Of a DNA stretch of 64,000 nucleotides, positions 1 to 9,217 are shown one piece after another. Within the stretch, counting starts at the first letter, position 1, and every line of letters starts with the position of its first letter. The notes beneath the pieces are model-generated. The model searched no databases. It was not told where the DNA came from and worked only from the letters and a program-made list of their open reading frames with translations. This stretch comes from Arthrobacter sp. Bi83 (lineage in GTDB: Bacteria > Actinomycetota > Actinomycetes > Actinomycetales > Micrococcaceae). Where the stretch lies: assembly GCF_918698095.1 (NCBI RefSeq), contig NZ_CAKKLY010000024.1, positions 1-64,000 on the forward strand, read 5' to 3'. A program made the translations under genes and the position numbers.

Positions 1-22
1 GTTGTTCCCGATGTCGGAGGGG

Positions 23-1036
23 TCAGGAGCTGTAGCCCAGGGGGTTGTTTTTCTGCCAGCGCCAGTGGTCCTCGCACATCTGGTCCACCGTCTTGGTGGT
101 GGACCACGAAAGGTCGGCGAGGGCCGAGGTGGCGTCTGCCCAGAAGGCAGGGAGGTCGCCGGCGCGACGTCCCGTGATTTCGTAGGGGATGGGGCGCCCG
201 ACGGCCTTTTCGAAGGAACGGATGACTTCCAGGACAGAGGATCCCCTGCCGGAGCCGAGGTTCCACCGGAACACGCCGGTGCGGTCTGCCACATGATTCA
301 GGGCGGCGACGTGGCCGTCGGCGAGGTCCACGACGTGGATGTAGTCGCGCAGGCAGGTGCCGTCCGGGGTGTCGTAGTCGCCCCCGAAGACCATGAGCTT
401 CTCGCGCCGGCCGACCGCGACCTGGGCAATGAACGGCACGAGGTTGTTCGGGATGCCCTGGGGGTCCTCGCCGATCCGGCCCGACGGGTGGGCGCCGACC
501 GGGTTGAAGTAGCGCAGCAGCGCAATGTGCCAGCGCTCGTCGGCGGCACCGAGGTCGGCGAGGATGTCCTCGATTTGCTCCTTGGTGCGGCCGTAGGGGT
601 TGTTCGCGCCGATTTCCATCTTTTCTACGTACGGGACGGCATTGTGCTCGCCGTAGACGGTAGCCGAAGAGCTGAAGACGATCGAGCGGACGTCATGCCG
701 GTCCATCACACGGATCAGGTTCAGGGTGCCGACGAGGTTGTTGTGGTAGTACTTCAACGGTTCCCGGACGGATTCGCCCACAGCCTTGAGGCCGGCAAAG
801 TGGATGACCGCATCGATGGCGTGCTGGTCGAACACGGCGTCGACCGCGGCCTCGTCCACGAGATCCACGCGGTGGAAGACGGCTTCCTTGCCGGTGAGTT
901 CAGCCACCCGGCGCAGGGACTCCTCGCTGGAGTTCACCAGATTGTCGATCACCACGACTTCATGACCGGCTTCCTGCAGGGACAAGACGGTGTGCGAGCC
1001 AATGTAGCCGGTGCCACCCGTGACCAGAATTTTCAT
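23..1036 (-). CDS. galE: UDP-glucose 4-epimerase
   Basis: The 337-residue protein should interconvert UDP-glucose and UDP-galactose in the cytoplasm, for galactose use and envelope glycan precursors. It is an extended short-chain dehydrogenase: it opens with the NAD-binding GGTGYIGSHT motif, has SSSATVYG around residue 125, and carries the catalytic YGRTK (Tyr-x3-Lys) near residue 150. Length is normal for bacterial GalE. The ATG at 1036 lies exactly six bases after a TAGCGT hexamer, so the mRNA is probably leaderless. It diverges from the TetR gene that follows. Family assignment is secure; strict GalE versus a related UDP-sugar epimerase is not provable from sequence alone. Confidence 0.95.
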   Translation of the reverse strand: MKILVTGGTGYIGSHTVLSLQEAGHEVVVIDNLVNSSEESLRRVAELTGKEAVFHRVDLVDEAAVDAVFDQHAIDAVIHFAGLKAVGESVREPLKYYHNNLVGTLNLIRVMDRHDVRSIVFSSSATVYGEHNAVPYVEKMEIGANNPYGRTKEQIEDILADLGAADERWHIALLRYFNPVGAHPSGRIGEDPQGIPNNLVPFIAQVAVGRREKLMVFGGDYDTPDGTCLRDYIHVVDLADGHVAALNHVADRTGVFRWNLGSGRGSSVLEVIRSFEKAVGRPIPYEITGRRAGDLPAFWADATSALADLSWSTTKTVDQMCEDHWRWQKNNPLGYSS

Positions 1037-1042
1037 GCTCCC

Positions 1043-1048
1043 ACGCTA
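1043..1048 (-). promoter_or_regulatory. Putative -10 box, leaderless galE promoter
   Basis: On the minus strand the hexamer reads TAGCGT and ends six bases before the galE ATG. That places the predicted +1 on the A of the start codon, and no Shine-Dalgarno sequence is present. No convincing -35 box was found. Confidence 0.5.
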
Positions 1049-1151
1049 TCCCAGCAGGCAGGGACCCCGCTGAATGTGTCCGTTGTGTGTGGCCGGTCAC
1101 GTTGCGGCGGGGCGGCCTATCCCTGCAGCACATCCGTGCTAAAAACAAAGA

Positions 1152-1781
1152 GTGCCGAAAATTGTGGATGCCGCCGCCCGGCGCCAGGAGATCGTAGATG
1201 CCGTCTGCCGGATCATCGCCTCCGACGGATTGGAGCGGGCATCCCTCCGGGAAGTGGCCGACGAAGCAGGCCTGGCGGTCGGATCCGTGCGGCACTATTT
1301 CGCCAGCAGCGAGGAATTGCTGGCCTTCTCCTTTGCGTCCGTGGTGGACCGCATCGTGGCACGACTGAGCGGCGCGTATGCCGGCGTGTCCGCTTCGTCA
1401 GCCGGCAGCGAGACGCAGCGCTCGGCGGTATTAACCCTGCTGGGTGAATTCCTTCCGCTGGACGAACAACGCGCGCTGGACGCCTGCGCCTGGCTGGCCT
1501 TCAAGAATGCCGCGAGAATCCGGCCGTTCCTTGCTGCCGAGGCGGATCGAAGCCACCGGGCGGTGGCCGCCGTCGTCGGGCAGTTGATCACCGGTCTTGT
1601 CGAAGATGATGGTGGCGGGCAACAGCGGCTGGTCACCGAAGCGGAGCGGCTCCTCGCCACGCTCGATGGCCTGACGATGCATGCCCTCCTGCAGCCGGAG
1701 TGGATGACCCTGGAGATGTGCCAGGACGTGCTTGAATCCCATCTGGCAGGGCTGGAAGGACCGCTGGCACCCAAGCATTAA
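1152..1781 (+). CDS. TetR/AcrR-family transcriptional regulator
   Basis: This 209-residue protein has an N-terminal TetR helix-turn-helix at roughly residues 8-55 (RRQEIVDAVCRIIASDG, then LREVADEAGLAVGSVRHYF). The C-terminal ligand/dimerisation half has no recognisable effector signature. The start is a GTG (MPKIVDAAARR), with only a weak purine-rich sequence upstream. It is divergent from galE and upstream of a hypothetical gene, either of which could be a target, but I see no clear palindrome in the 115-base intergenic region. The HTH has SVRHYFASSEELL, similar to regulators usually annotated BetI-like. Ligand unknown. Confidence 0.85.
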   Translation: MPKIVDAAARRQEIVDAVCRIIASDGLERASLREVADEAGLAVGSVRHYFASSEELLAFSFASVVDRIVARLSGAYAGVSASSAGSETQRSAVLTLLGEFLPLDEQRALDACAWLAFKNAARIRPFLAAEADRSHRAVAAVVGQLITGLVEDDGGGQQRLVTEAERLLATLDGLTMHALLQPEWMTLEMCQDVLESHLAGLEGPLAPKH

Positions 1782-1872
1782 CGTCCCCGGGCTGGGGGAA
1801 TAGACTGGAGCCGGAGAGCGGGATGCCGCGTCAATCGGGGGCGGATAGGAACATGCCAAGGGAGGCATACGG

Positions 1873-2484
1873 ATGCAGCACACAGGCGGTCCAGGCTGGC
1901 GGATCACCATGGACACGTCGGGGCCCATGCTCATTGCTCTTTACATACGTGACGTCGCCGGGCTGGACGGTGCCGGCTTTCCGGCACTGTCCCACGCCGC
2001 CCCGAAAGTCAGGCACGCGGACCATTCCCACCTGACCGCCGAGGTGGGCGGGATCAGTGCCCTCAAGACCGAGTGGGAAGCGTGGTGGGAGCAACTGCTG
2101 AAGGCGCATCCGCAAATGTCCCCGGAAATGTCGCCGCCCGGATTCCGGTCGTTCGCCAATTCCCCGGCGCTGCGGAGGGTCCTGCAGGCACATTTCGGCG
2201 CAGCGCTCACCTGGGCGCGCGAACGCCGTAAGGAGTATGCGGAACTGGAGGCCGAGCGGGTGGCCGGAGGATCGGTGCACCTGCTGGAAGACATCGTGGA
2301 GGACCGGCTGCTGGAGGTGGGCCGGAACTCACGCGACTTCGACCTGACGATCATCGAACTGCCGCTGGACGAACAGCGCGCATGGTTCCTCGAACCGGAC
2401 AAGATCATCATGAGCCATGGTCTGCTGCAGCAGCCTGAAGTGTTCCGGAGCTACGTGCAGCCTGTCGTGGAAATTCTCGTCTGA
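1873..2484 (+). CDS. Conserved hypothetical actinobacterial protein
   Basis: I do not recognise this 203-residue protein as a named family. It is soluble, with no signal peptide or membrane segment, and rich in Trp and charged residues (EWEAWWEQLLKAHP near residue 60). It ends in a compact segment containing SHGLLQQPEVFRSYVQPVVE. The start is well supported by an AAGGGAGG Shine-Dalgarno sequence about six bases upstream of the ATG. It follows the TetR gene on the same strand with a 91-base gap, so it may be the regulator's partner or target. It ends against the convergent lysozyme-like gene, with a hairpin between them. Confidence 0.7.
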   Translation: MQHTGGPGWRITMDTSGPMLIALYIRDVAGLDGAGFPALSHAAPKVRHADHSHLTAEVGGISALKTEWEAWWEQLLKAHPQMSPEMSPPGFRSFANSPALRRVLQAHFGAALTWARERRKEYAELEAERVAGGSVHLLEDIVEDRLLEVGRNSRDFDLTIIELPLDEQRAWFLEPDKIIMSHGLLQQPEVFRSYVQPVVEILV

Positions 2485-2497
2485 GGGAAGAGTGACC

Positions 2498-2520
2498 CGG
2501 CCGGGCGGGAAGCCCGGCCG
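2498..2520. terminator. GC-rich hairpin between convergent genes
   Basis: A perfect 9-base-pair stem (CGGCCGGGC / GCCCGGCCG) with a GGGAA loop lies in the 49-base gap between two convergent genes. It lacks a T-tract on either side, so it is a candidate bidirectional terminator rather than a textbook one. Confidence 0.55.
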
Positions 2521-2533
2521 TTCGGGGAACCCA

Positions 2534-3385
2534 TCAGGCGGGTGCCTCGGCAAAGGTGATTGTTACCGTACCGTCGGAGCCTGGTGAATCCTGCCACCCG
2601 TTCCGTGCCCGCCGGTCCCAGCTCTTTCCGTCCACATCCACCTGTGCAACCGCAAATTCCTTGGCATTTGCCACTGCCCAGTGGGCCAGCGACCACGCCA
2701 GGTCGCCCGTGGCCTCAAGTACCAGAGTCGGGCCGGAGGTCGAGGAAGGGATGCTGCCGTACGCGGCCTCGAGCTCCTGGAGCAAGGCCTCGGGCTCACC
2801 GGGCCGCTCCGGTGAGCGAAGAGTGCAGTCCAGTGCAGTATGCGCCTGGCCGCTCAGCGCCGAGGCGAAGGCCCGGCCCATCTCCTCGTGCTGGGCGTAG
2901 GCGCGCGGGTAGGCCGAACGCTGCACACGTTGCGCTGCTTCGGTGATGTCCATCTCTGCGTAGCCAGGCACTTCGACCAGCGCGTCATAGAAGGCATTGG
3001 TTGCGTGGTGCGGATCCATGACCTGTTCCAGGGTGCCCCAGCCCTGCGAAGGGCGCTGCTGGAAAAGCCCCCGGGAATCCGGACCCGCCAGGTCGCCGTG
3101 CTCGATGTTCCGCAGCTTCGATTCCTGCATGGCAGTCGCCAGGGCGATGCTTGCGGCGCGCGGCGGCAGTCCCCGCCGCACTGAAATGGCGGTGATCAGG
3201 GCGGCGTTTGCCGCCTGGTCGGTGGCGAGTTCTGCCCGCTGTGAACCGACGGCGGCGGTACATTCTTCCGTGACCAGCTGCTCCGATTGTTGCAGCAAGG
3301 CCACGGCGGTGTAGATGCCGCCGCCGACGAGCACGACGGAGAGCAGCACAACGACCGCTCCGCGCAGCTTGCGTCGGCGTGTCAC
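2534..3385 (-). CDS. Membrane-anchored lysozyme-like protein
   Basis: The 283-residue protein starts with a basic stretch and one hydrophobic segment (about residues 8-30), so it is anchored with its bulk outside the membrane. Residues 75-180 look like a transglycosylase/lysozyme-like fold: AMQESKLRNIEHGD provides a candidate catalytic Glu, followed by DSRGLFQQRPSQGWG. This pattern is typical of actinobacterial wall-associated proteins, some of which are labelled heavy-metal transporter for poor reasons. The C-terminal 70 residues form a second unassigned domain. The start is a GTG preceded by AAGGGAG. It lies 60 bases downstream of dapD on the same strand. Enzymatic activity is inferred only. 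Confidence 0.75.
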   Translation of the reverse strand: MTRRRKLRGAVVVLLSVVLVGGGIYTAVALLQQSEQLVTEECTAAVGSQRAELATDQAANAALITAISVRRGLPPRAASIALATAMQESKLRNIEHGDLAGPDSRGLFQQRPSQGWGTLEQVMDPHHATNAFYDALVEVPGYAEMDITEAAQRVQRSAYPRAYAQHEEMGRAFASALSGQAHTALDCTLRSPERPGEPEALLQELEAAYGSIPSSTSGPTLVLEATGDLAWSLAHWAVANAKEFAVAQVDVDGKSWDRRARNGWQDSPGSDGTVTITFAEAPA

Positions 3386-3445
3386 GAGGTTACTCCCTTG
3401 GTCCGGGGCGGCCGGCCGGTTCGGGTGCCGGCCGCTCCTGGACGG

Positions 3446-4474
3446 TCAGTTGGCGTGCAGGGCGTCGTTTAGCTCCACAGTCTGGCCCTTGCGGGGGAGT
3501 ACCTCCACCTCGCCGGTGGTGGAGTTGCGGCGGAACAGCAGGTTCGGAACCCCCGACAGCTCCACGGCCTTGACGATCCGGCTCGTGTCCTCGCCGTCGG
3601 CGTCCTTCGGGCCAATAACCCGTACCCGGGTGCCCGCAGTGACGTAAAGCCCGGCCTCCACCACGGAGTCGTCGCCGACGCTGATGCCGACTCCGGAGTT
3701 CGCGCCCAGCAGGACCCGCTCGCCGAGGGCGATCTTTTCCTTGCCGCCGCCGGAGAGGGTACCCATGATCGAGGCGCCGCCGCCGACGTCCGTGCCGTCC
3801 CCGGCCACGACGCCGGCGGAGATGCGGCCTTCGACCATGGAGGTGCCCAGCGTGCCGGCATTGAAGTTGACGAAGCCCTCGTGCATGACAGTGGTGCCCT
3901 CGGCGAGGTGCGCGCCCAGGCGGACGCGGTCGGCGTCGGCGATGCGGACGCCGGCGGGGACCACGTAGTCCACCATGCGCGGGAACTTGTCGACGCCGAA
4001 GACGGTCACCGCGCCGCGCTTGCGCAATTTGGCGCGGGTCAGCTCAAAGCCGTCCACGGCACAGGGGCCGAAGTTGGTCCACACGACGTTCGGGAGCTTG
4101 CCGAAGATGCCGTCCAGGTTGATGGTGTTGGGACGGACGAGTCGGTGCGACAGCAGGTGCAGCCGAAGGTAGGCATCCGCCGTGTCCGCCGGTGCTTCGT
4201 CGAGGTTGATCTGGACGAACACTACCTTCTGCTCAGTACCGCGGTCCGCGTCCGCTCCGCCGGCCGCGATGTCGCCAAGGGTTTCATCGGCGTTCTCGAC
4301 TGCGCGCAGGCTTTCGGCTGCCACGCCCAGGGCGGGGGCCGGGAACCAGACATCCAGCACCGTGGCTTCACCGTTGCGGGTGGCAACGGTGGCCACTCCG
4401 AATCCGTAGGCCGAGCGGGAATCGTCGGACAGCGTTTGGGCAGCGGGCACGGCGGAAGAAGCGGTTTCAGTCAT
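3446..4474 (-). CDS. dapD: Tetrahydrodipicolinate N-succinyltransferase
   Basis: DapD transfers succinyl from succinyl-CoA to 2,3,4,5-tetrahydropyridine-2,6-dicarboxylate in the succinylase branch of lysine/meso-diaminopimelate synthesis. The 342-residue length and N-terminal region match the long actinobacterial DapD type. The C-terminal half is a left-handed beta-helix of hexapeptide repeats (for example [20 protein letters not shown] and the [20 protein letters not shown] segment). It diverges from dapE, the enzyme two steps later. The ATG at 4474 sits six bases after TACACT, suggesting a leaderless transcript. Confidence 0.95.
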   Translation of the reverse strand: MTETASSAVPAAQTLSDDSRSAYGFGVATVATRNGEATVLDVWFPAPALGVAAESLRAVENADETLGDIAAGGADADRGTEQKVVFVQINLDEAPADTADAYLRLHLLSHRLVRPNTINLDGIFGKLPNVVWTNFGPCAVDGFELTRAKLRKRGAVTVFGVDKFPRMVDYVVPAGVRIADADRVRLGAHLAEGTTVMHEGFVNFNAGTLGTSMVEGRISAGVVAGDGTDVGGGASIMGTLSGGGKEKIALGERVLLGANSGVGISVGDDSVVEAGLYVTAGTRVRVIGPKDADGEDTSRIVKAVELSGVPNLLFRRNSTTGEVEVLPRKGQTVELNDALHAN

Positions 4475-4480
4475 GGCCCC

Positions 4481-4486
4481 AGTGTA
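4481..4486 (-). promoter_or_regulatory. Putative -10 box, leaderless dapD promoter
   Basis: The minus-strand hexamer TACACT ends six bases before the dapD ATG, so the predicted +1 coincides with the start codon. There is no Shine-Dalgarno sequence in the six bases between. Confidence 0.5.
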
Positions 4487-4600
4487 TCGAGCCGTCGTGC
4501 ACGCGCCGAAATGAATCCGTGCCCGGCTGGTCGCATTTGACGCCGTTAAGTAGCCAACATGGAGGATTTGCTGCTGCCCGACCGGGCAGGGCCCGGGAGA

Positions 4601-4606
4601 TAGAGT
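4601..4606 (+). promoter_or_regulatory. Putative -10 box, leaderless dapE promoter
   Basis: TAGAGT ends six bases before the second of two adjacent ATG codons (4610 and 4613). This favours initiation at 4613 from a leaderless mRNA. Confidence 0.5.
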
Positions 4607-4612
4607 TGGATG

Positions 4613-5734
4613 ATGATTGCCGAAACTGCCCCCGTAACCCTCGACCTGCGCCAGGACGTTGCCCTGCTGACCGCCAAGCTGCTCGACATCAACAGCGTGT
4701 CGGGCAACGAAGCTGAGCTTGCCGACGCCGTCGAGCTGGCCCTCCGGCAGCTCCCTGGCCTTGAGCTAATCCGGGACGGGGATTCCATCATCGCCCGCAC
4801 GTCCCTCGGCCGCCCTGAGCGAGTCATCCTCGCGGGGCACCTGGATACGGTGCCGTTGCCGGTGACGGACGGCTCCCTGGGAACTGTCCCGTCCACCTGG
4901 CCATCGGGCATTCCTGGCGACGGCGTCCTCTACGGCCGCGGAGCCACGGACATGAAGGGCGGCGTCGCCGTCCAGCTTGCGCTTGCGGCATCCATGTTGG
5001 ACGGCGGCGCGTCGCCGTCCAAGGACGTCACCTTCGTCTTTTACGACCACGAGGAAGTGGAAGCCGTCAAAAGCGGCCTGGGCAGACTGGTGCGGAACCA
5101 CGGGGACCTGCTCAAGGGCGACTTTGCCATCCTGCTGGAGCCGACGGACGGCACCGTGGAGGGAGGCTGCAACGGCACCATGCGGCTTGAGGCTACGACA
5201 CTCGGGGAAGCCGCCCATTCAGCGCGTGCCTGGATGGGAAGCAACGCCATCCACGCCGCTGCGCCCATCCTGCAACGGCTTGCGGCGTACAGCCCGCAGA
5301 CCATCAACGTGGACGGCCTGGAGTACCGCGAAAGCCTTAACGCCGTGAAAATCCATGGCGGTACCGCGGGCAACGTCATTCCGGACCGCTGCGTGGTGGA
5401 GATCAACTACCGCTTCGCGCCGGACAAGTCACCTGACCAGGCTGAGGCACATGTGCGCGGGCTGCTGGAGGGATTCGATGTGGTCCGCACCGACGCCGCG
5501 GCAGGCGCCCGGCCCGGGCTGAACCACCCGGCCGCCGCGTCCTTTGTGGCCGCAGTCGGAGCCGAGCCCAAACCCAAATACGGGTGGACCGACGTCGCGC
5601 GTTTCAGTGAGCTGGGAGTCCCGGCGGTGAACTTCGGCCCCGGCGATCCGCTGCTGGCGCACAAGGACAACGAGCACGTTGAGGCCGAGGCCATCCGTGC
5701 CTGCCTCCGTGCGCTGCAGAACTGGCTGGCCTGA
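4613..5734 (+). CDS. dapE: Succinyl-diaminopimelate desuccinylase
   Basis: DapE removes succinate from N-succinyl-L,L-diaminopimelate, giving L,L-DAP for peptidoglycan and lysine. It is an M20-family di-zinc hydrolase: LAGHLDTVP (about residue 75) and [10 protein letters not shown] (about residue 105) supply metal ligands, FYDHEEVEA holds the catalytic/metal acidic residues, and [12 protein letters not shown] near the C terminus has the last His ligand. At 373 residues the length is normal for the actinobacterial form. Two in-frame ATGs are adjacent; 4613 is chosen because a -10-like box ends six bases before it. A strong hairpin follows the gene. Confidence 0.93.
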   Translation: MIAETAPVTLDLRQDVALLTAKLLDINSVSGNEAELADAVELALRQLPGLELIRDGDSIIARTSLGRPERVILAGHLDTVPLPVTDGSLGTVPSTWPSGIPGDGVLYGRGATDMKGGVAVQLALAASMLDGGASPSKDVTFVFYDHEEVEAVKSGLGRLVRNHGDLLKGDFAILLEPTDGTVEGGCNGTMRLEATTLGEAAHSARAWMGSNAIHAAAPILQRLAAYSPQTINVDGLEYRESLNAVKIHGGTAGNVIPDRCVVEINYRFAPDKSPDQAEAHVRGLLEGFDVVRTDAAAGARPGLNHPAAASFVAAVGAEPKPKYGWTDVARFSELGVPAVNFGPGDPLLAHKDNEHVEAEAIRACLRALQNWLA

Positions 5735-5759
5735 CGCCGCAGGACAGCAGCCCGTAATG

Positions 5760-5798
5760 ACAGAAGGTCCGCAACCGGGATGGTTGCGGACCTTCTGT
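5760..5798. terminator. Bidirectional hairpin after dapE and the glu operon
   Basis: A perfect 17-base-pair inverted repeat (ACAGAAGGTCCGCAACC and its complement) with a GGGAT loop lies between the convergent dapE and gluD genes. A short TTT follows on the plus strand. Position and stability make it a convincing terminator for both operons. Confidence 0.85.
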
Positions 5799-5824
5799 CG
5801 TTTGCAGTCAACGTGCCCGGGGGC

Positions 5825-6664
5825 CTACTTCACGATGGTGGACACCCCGGCGGTGGGAGCTTTCGCCACGCCGCCGGCCGCCTTCTTGGACCCGCGACGC
5901 TCAATCCAGATGGCCAGGCGGGACACCGCAAGGTTGATGGCGATGTAGATCGCTGCAGCCACGAAGAACACGGGGAACAGGAACTGCGGGCCGAGGAAGT
6001 CCGCCATGACCTGCACCGCGCGGAGCAGTTCGCCGTACGCAACGATGTAGCCCAGGGAGGTGTCCTTCAGCAGGACGACGAGCTGAGCCACGAGGGACGG
6101 GAGCATGCGCCGGATGGCCTGCGGGAGTTCGACGCTCAGCCGTGACTGGAAGCTGGTCAGGCCGATCGCCAGGCCGGCCTCGCGCTGGCCCTTGGGAAGG
6201 GACTGGATGCCGGCGCGGATGATCTCGGCGAAGATGGCCGCGTTGTAGAGCACCAGCCCGGCCACCACGGCAATGAACGAACTTGTGGCGAACACGAGCA
6301 GGACGAACAGCATCATCAGCACCACGGGCATGCCGCGGAGGAACTCCAGCACGATTCTTGTGGGAACCCGGATCCAGGCTACATCGGAAATGCGCATGAG
6401 GCAGAGCAGGAGTCCCAGCGGGAAGGCGATCACTGCCGCGATCGCGGCGGCGCTCAATGTTGCACCGATGCCGTTGAAGATCAGCGACCAGACGTCCGCC
6501 TGGCCAAAGATCGCCCACCGTTGCGCCTGGAAGATTCCCTGCTGGGCAAGTGTGACGAGGGCAAGGGCGAGAAGGGCGCCGATGACCACCACGCCGATGA
6601 TCGAGCCGATCAGGGAAACTCTGCGGGCTTTGGGGCCCGGGACGTCGTAGAGAACAGAAGTCAT
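5825..6664 (-). CDS. gluD: Polar amino-acid ABC transporter permease (GluD-like)
   Basis: One of two membrane subunits of a glutamate-type ABC importer. The 279-residue protein (start MTSVLYDVPG) has an N-terminal hydrophobic segment and about five further membrane helices. The conserved permease loop (EIIRAGIQSLPKGQREAGLAIGL, about residues 160-182) docks on the ATPase. The reading frame stays open 32 codons upstream, but the ATG at 6664 overlaps the gluC stop in an ATGA arrangement, which decides the start. It is the last gene of a gluA-gluB-gluC-gluD order, as in Corynebacterium. Substrate (glutamate, aspartate or glutamine) is inferred from family only. Confidence 0.9.
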   Translation of the reverse strand: MTSVLYDVPGPKARRVSLIGSIIGVVVIGALLALALVTLAQQGIFQAQRWAIFGQADVWSLIFNGIGATLSAAAIAAVIAFPLGLLLCLMRISDVAWIRVPTRIVLEFLRGMPVVLMMLFVLLVFATSSFIAVVAGLVLYNAAIFAEIIRAGIQSLPKGQREAGLAIGLTSFQSRLSVELPQAIRRMLPSLVAQLVVLLKDTSLGYIVAYGELLRAVQVMADFLGPQFLFPVFFVAAAIYIAINLAVSRLAIWIERRGSKKAAGGVAKAPTAGVSTIVK

Positions 6665-7311
6665 CGTGCAATCGCCACCTTTCGTTCGACCTGGTGAGCC
6701 ACGTAGCCCAGCGGCACGGTGATCAGGAGATAGAAGAAGGCAACGCCCACGAGTACCCACATGACCGCATCGCCGTGTTCGTTCGCCAGTTGTTTGCCGT
6801 AGCCAAACAGCTCAAGCACGTAGAAAGCGCCGGCCACGGAGGAGTTCTTGACGAGCGCGATCAGGATGTTGATCATGGGCGGGATCACTGTGCGGAGCGC
6901 CTGGGGCAGGATGATGAGGGACAGCACCTGGCTGAATTTCATGCCGATGCTGCGCGCAGCCTCAGCCTGGCCCACCGGGACACTGTTGACGCCCGAGCGC
7001 ACTGCCTCGGCAATGAACGCCGAGGTGTAGGCGCTCAGCGCGATGATGGCCGCGATTTCGAACTGCTGGAACGTGACGCCAAGCCGGGGCAAAACGACCG
7101 CGGCGAAAAAGAAGGCGATGGTCAGCGGAGTGTTTCGCACCACCTCCACGTAGGCCATGCTGAATCCGCGGAGGGCCGTCACCGGTGATACCCGGGCGGC
7201 GGCCAGGAGCGTGCCCACCACCAAGGCAATGATGCCGGAAACGACGGCCAGGAACAGGGTTCTGAGAAAGCCGTCCCAGTACTGCGGGAGGCTTTCAATG
7301 ATGACGTCCAT
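6661..7311 (-). CDS. gluC: Polar amino-acid ABC transporter permease (GluC-like)
   Basis: Second membrane subunit of the importer, 216 residues with about five helices. The ATPase-coupling loop is EAVRSGVNSVPVGQAEAARSIGM near residues 103-125, the hallmark of the His/Glu/Gln permease family. It should pair with GluD to form the channel. It overlaps gluD by four bases (ATGA), and a 99-base gap with a strong hairpin separates it from gluB upstream. Confidence 0.92.
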   Translation of the reverse strand: MDVIIESLPQYWDGFLRTLFLAVVSGIIALVVGTLLAAARVSPVTALRGFSMAYVEVVRNTPLTIAFFFAAVVLPRLGVTFQQFEIAAIIALSAYTSAFIAEAVRSGVNSVPVGQAEAARSIGMKFSQVLSLIILPQALRTVIPPMINILIALVKNSSVAGAFYVLELFGYGKQLANEHGDAVMWVLVGVAFFYLLITVPLGYVAHQVERKVAIAR

Positions 7312-7358
7312 AGGATCCTTCAGCTGCGTTTGTGGGGATGTGCGGTAGACGGGAGCGG

Positions 7359-7398
7359 GGTCACCGGCTGCCGGAAAGATTTCCGGCAGCCGGTGACC
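7359..7398 (-). terminator. Intra-operon hairpin between gluB and gluC
   Basis: A perfect 18-base-pair stem with an AGAT loop sits immediately after the gluB stop codon (7411) and before gluC (start 7311). No T-run follows. Such structures commonly act as partial terminators or 3'-end stabilisers so that the binding protein is made in excess over the permeases. That role is inference here. Confidence 0.7.
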
Positions 7399-7410
7399 GC
7401 CAGGCCCGTT

Positions 7411-8298
7411 CTAGTAGCGGTCGATGGCGGGAAGTTCCGGTGCCGTCTTGATGACGGCGCCGGCCGTGCCTTCCCAGGCCTTCTTGTAGGACCCGTCCTT
7501 GGCGAAGCTTTCCAGCTGGTCATTGATCCAGTTGCGGAATTCGGTGTCATCCAGCTTCAGGCCGATGCCGTAGGGCTCCTTGGTGAAGGTCTCCTCGGAT
7601 GCCAGCTTGAAGGCGTCCGGTTCCTTGTTGACGAAACCGGCCAGGATGGCGTTGTCGGTGGTGACGGCTTCCACCTGCTTGTTGCGCAGCGGCTCGAGGC
7701 AAGCGGAGTAGGTTGCGGCCGGCACCAGGACTGCGCCGTACTTCTCCACGATCGTGGCCGCGGGAGTGGAGCCGGTCACGGAGCAGACATTCTTGCCCTT
7801 TACGTCCTCAGGCTTGGTGATGGTCGTGTTGTCCTTGTTCACCATGAGGGCCTGGCCTGCCTCGTAGTACGGGCCGGCAAAGCTGACTTCTTTTTTGCGC
7901 TTGTCGTTGATGGTGTACGTCGCAACGATCAGATCCACCTTGCCCTGCTTGATGAACTGCTCGCGGTTGGCGGAAACCGTTTCAACCCACTCGATCTTGT
8001 CGGCGGGGATTCCCAGCTTGGCTGCGATGAGCTTGCCGATTTCCACGTCGAAGCCCACGGGCTTGCCGTCCAGGCCCTTCTGGCCGAACAGCGGCTGGTC
8101 AAACTTGGTGCCAATGGTGATCTTGCCGGCAGAAGCGAGCTTTTCCATGGTGGAGCCGGCGGCAAAACTGGGCTTCTCGACGGGCGTGGGGTTGGTGCCG
8201 CCGCCGGTGCCGCCACCACCGCAGGCACTCAGGGTCAGCGCCAAGGCTGCGGATGCTGCTACCAGAAGGGATTTCCTTCGGGTCAAAAATGCCTTCAT
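7411..8298 (-). CDS. gluB: Amino-acid ABC transporter substrate-binding lipoprotein (GluB-like)
   Basis: Captures the amino acid outside the membrane and delivers it to GluCD. The 295-residue protein starts MKAFLTRRKSLL and has a lipoprotein signal ending LALTLSACGGGG, with the lipobox Cys near residue 24. The mature part is an SBP_bac_3 domain, including IEWVETVSANREQFIKQGKVD and LIVATYTINDKRKKEVSFAG. The frame remains open 68 codons upstream, but the signal peptide and a GAAAGGAA Shine-Dalgarno sequence fix the start at 8298. It lies between gluA and the intra-operon hairpin. Confidence 0.93.
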   Translation of the reverse strand: MKAFLTRRKSLLVAASAALALTLSACGGGGTGGGTNPTPVEKPSFAAGSTMEKLASAGKITIGTKFDQPLFGQKGLDGKPVGFDVEIGKLIAAKLGIPADKIEWVETVSANREQFIKQGKVDLIVATYTINDKRKKEVSFAGPYYEAGQALMVNKDNTTITKPEDVKGKNVCSVTGSTPAATIVEKYGAVLVPAATYSACLEPLRNKQVEAVTTDNAILAGFVNKEPDAFKLASEETFTKEPYGIGLKLDDTEFRNWINDQLESFAKDGSYKKAWEGTAGAVIKTAPELPAIDRY

Positions 8299-8353
8299 GA
8301 CATTCCTTTCATTGGGCGGCCGCCGAAGACGGCCTGGGTGCGAACTCGGGGGT

Positions 8354-9109
<756 letters not shown>

Positions 9110-9205
9110 AAGAAGAATCTAGCGAACATCAGCGACTTATGACCGCAATCACTCCGACTTCCTGCTGATCGTAATTCAAGAGATACCTGCAGTTCAGCGG
9201 CAGGT

Positions 9206-9211
9206 TAGCCT
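9206..9211 (+). promoter_or_regulatory. Putative -10 box, leaderless LOG-gene promoter
   Basis: TAGCCT ends six bases before the second of two ATG codons (9215 and 9218), predicting a leaderless transcript starting at 9218. Confidence 0.5.
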
Positions 9212-9217
9212 TGGATG

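Noticed and set aside
2..1447. A 481-codon open frame on the plus strand across galE
   Set aside because: It is antisense to galE, whose protein motifs are unambiguous; long antisense frames are expected at this GC content.
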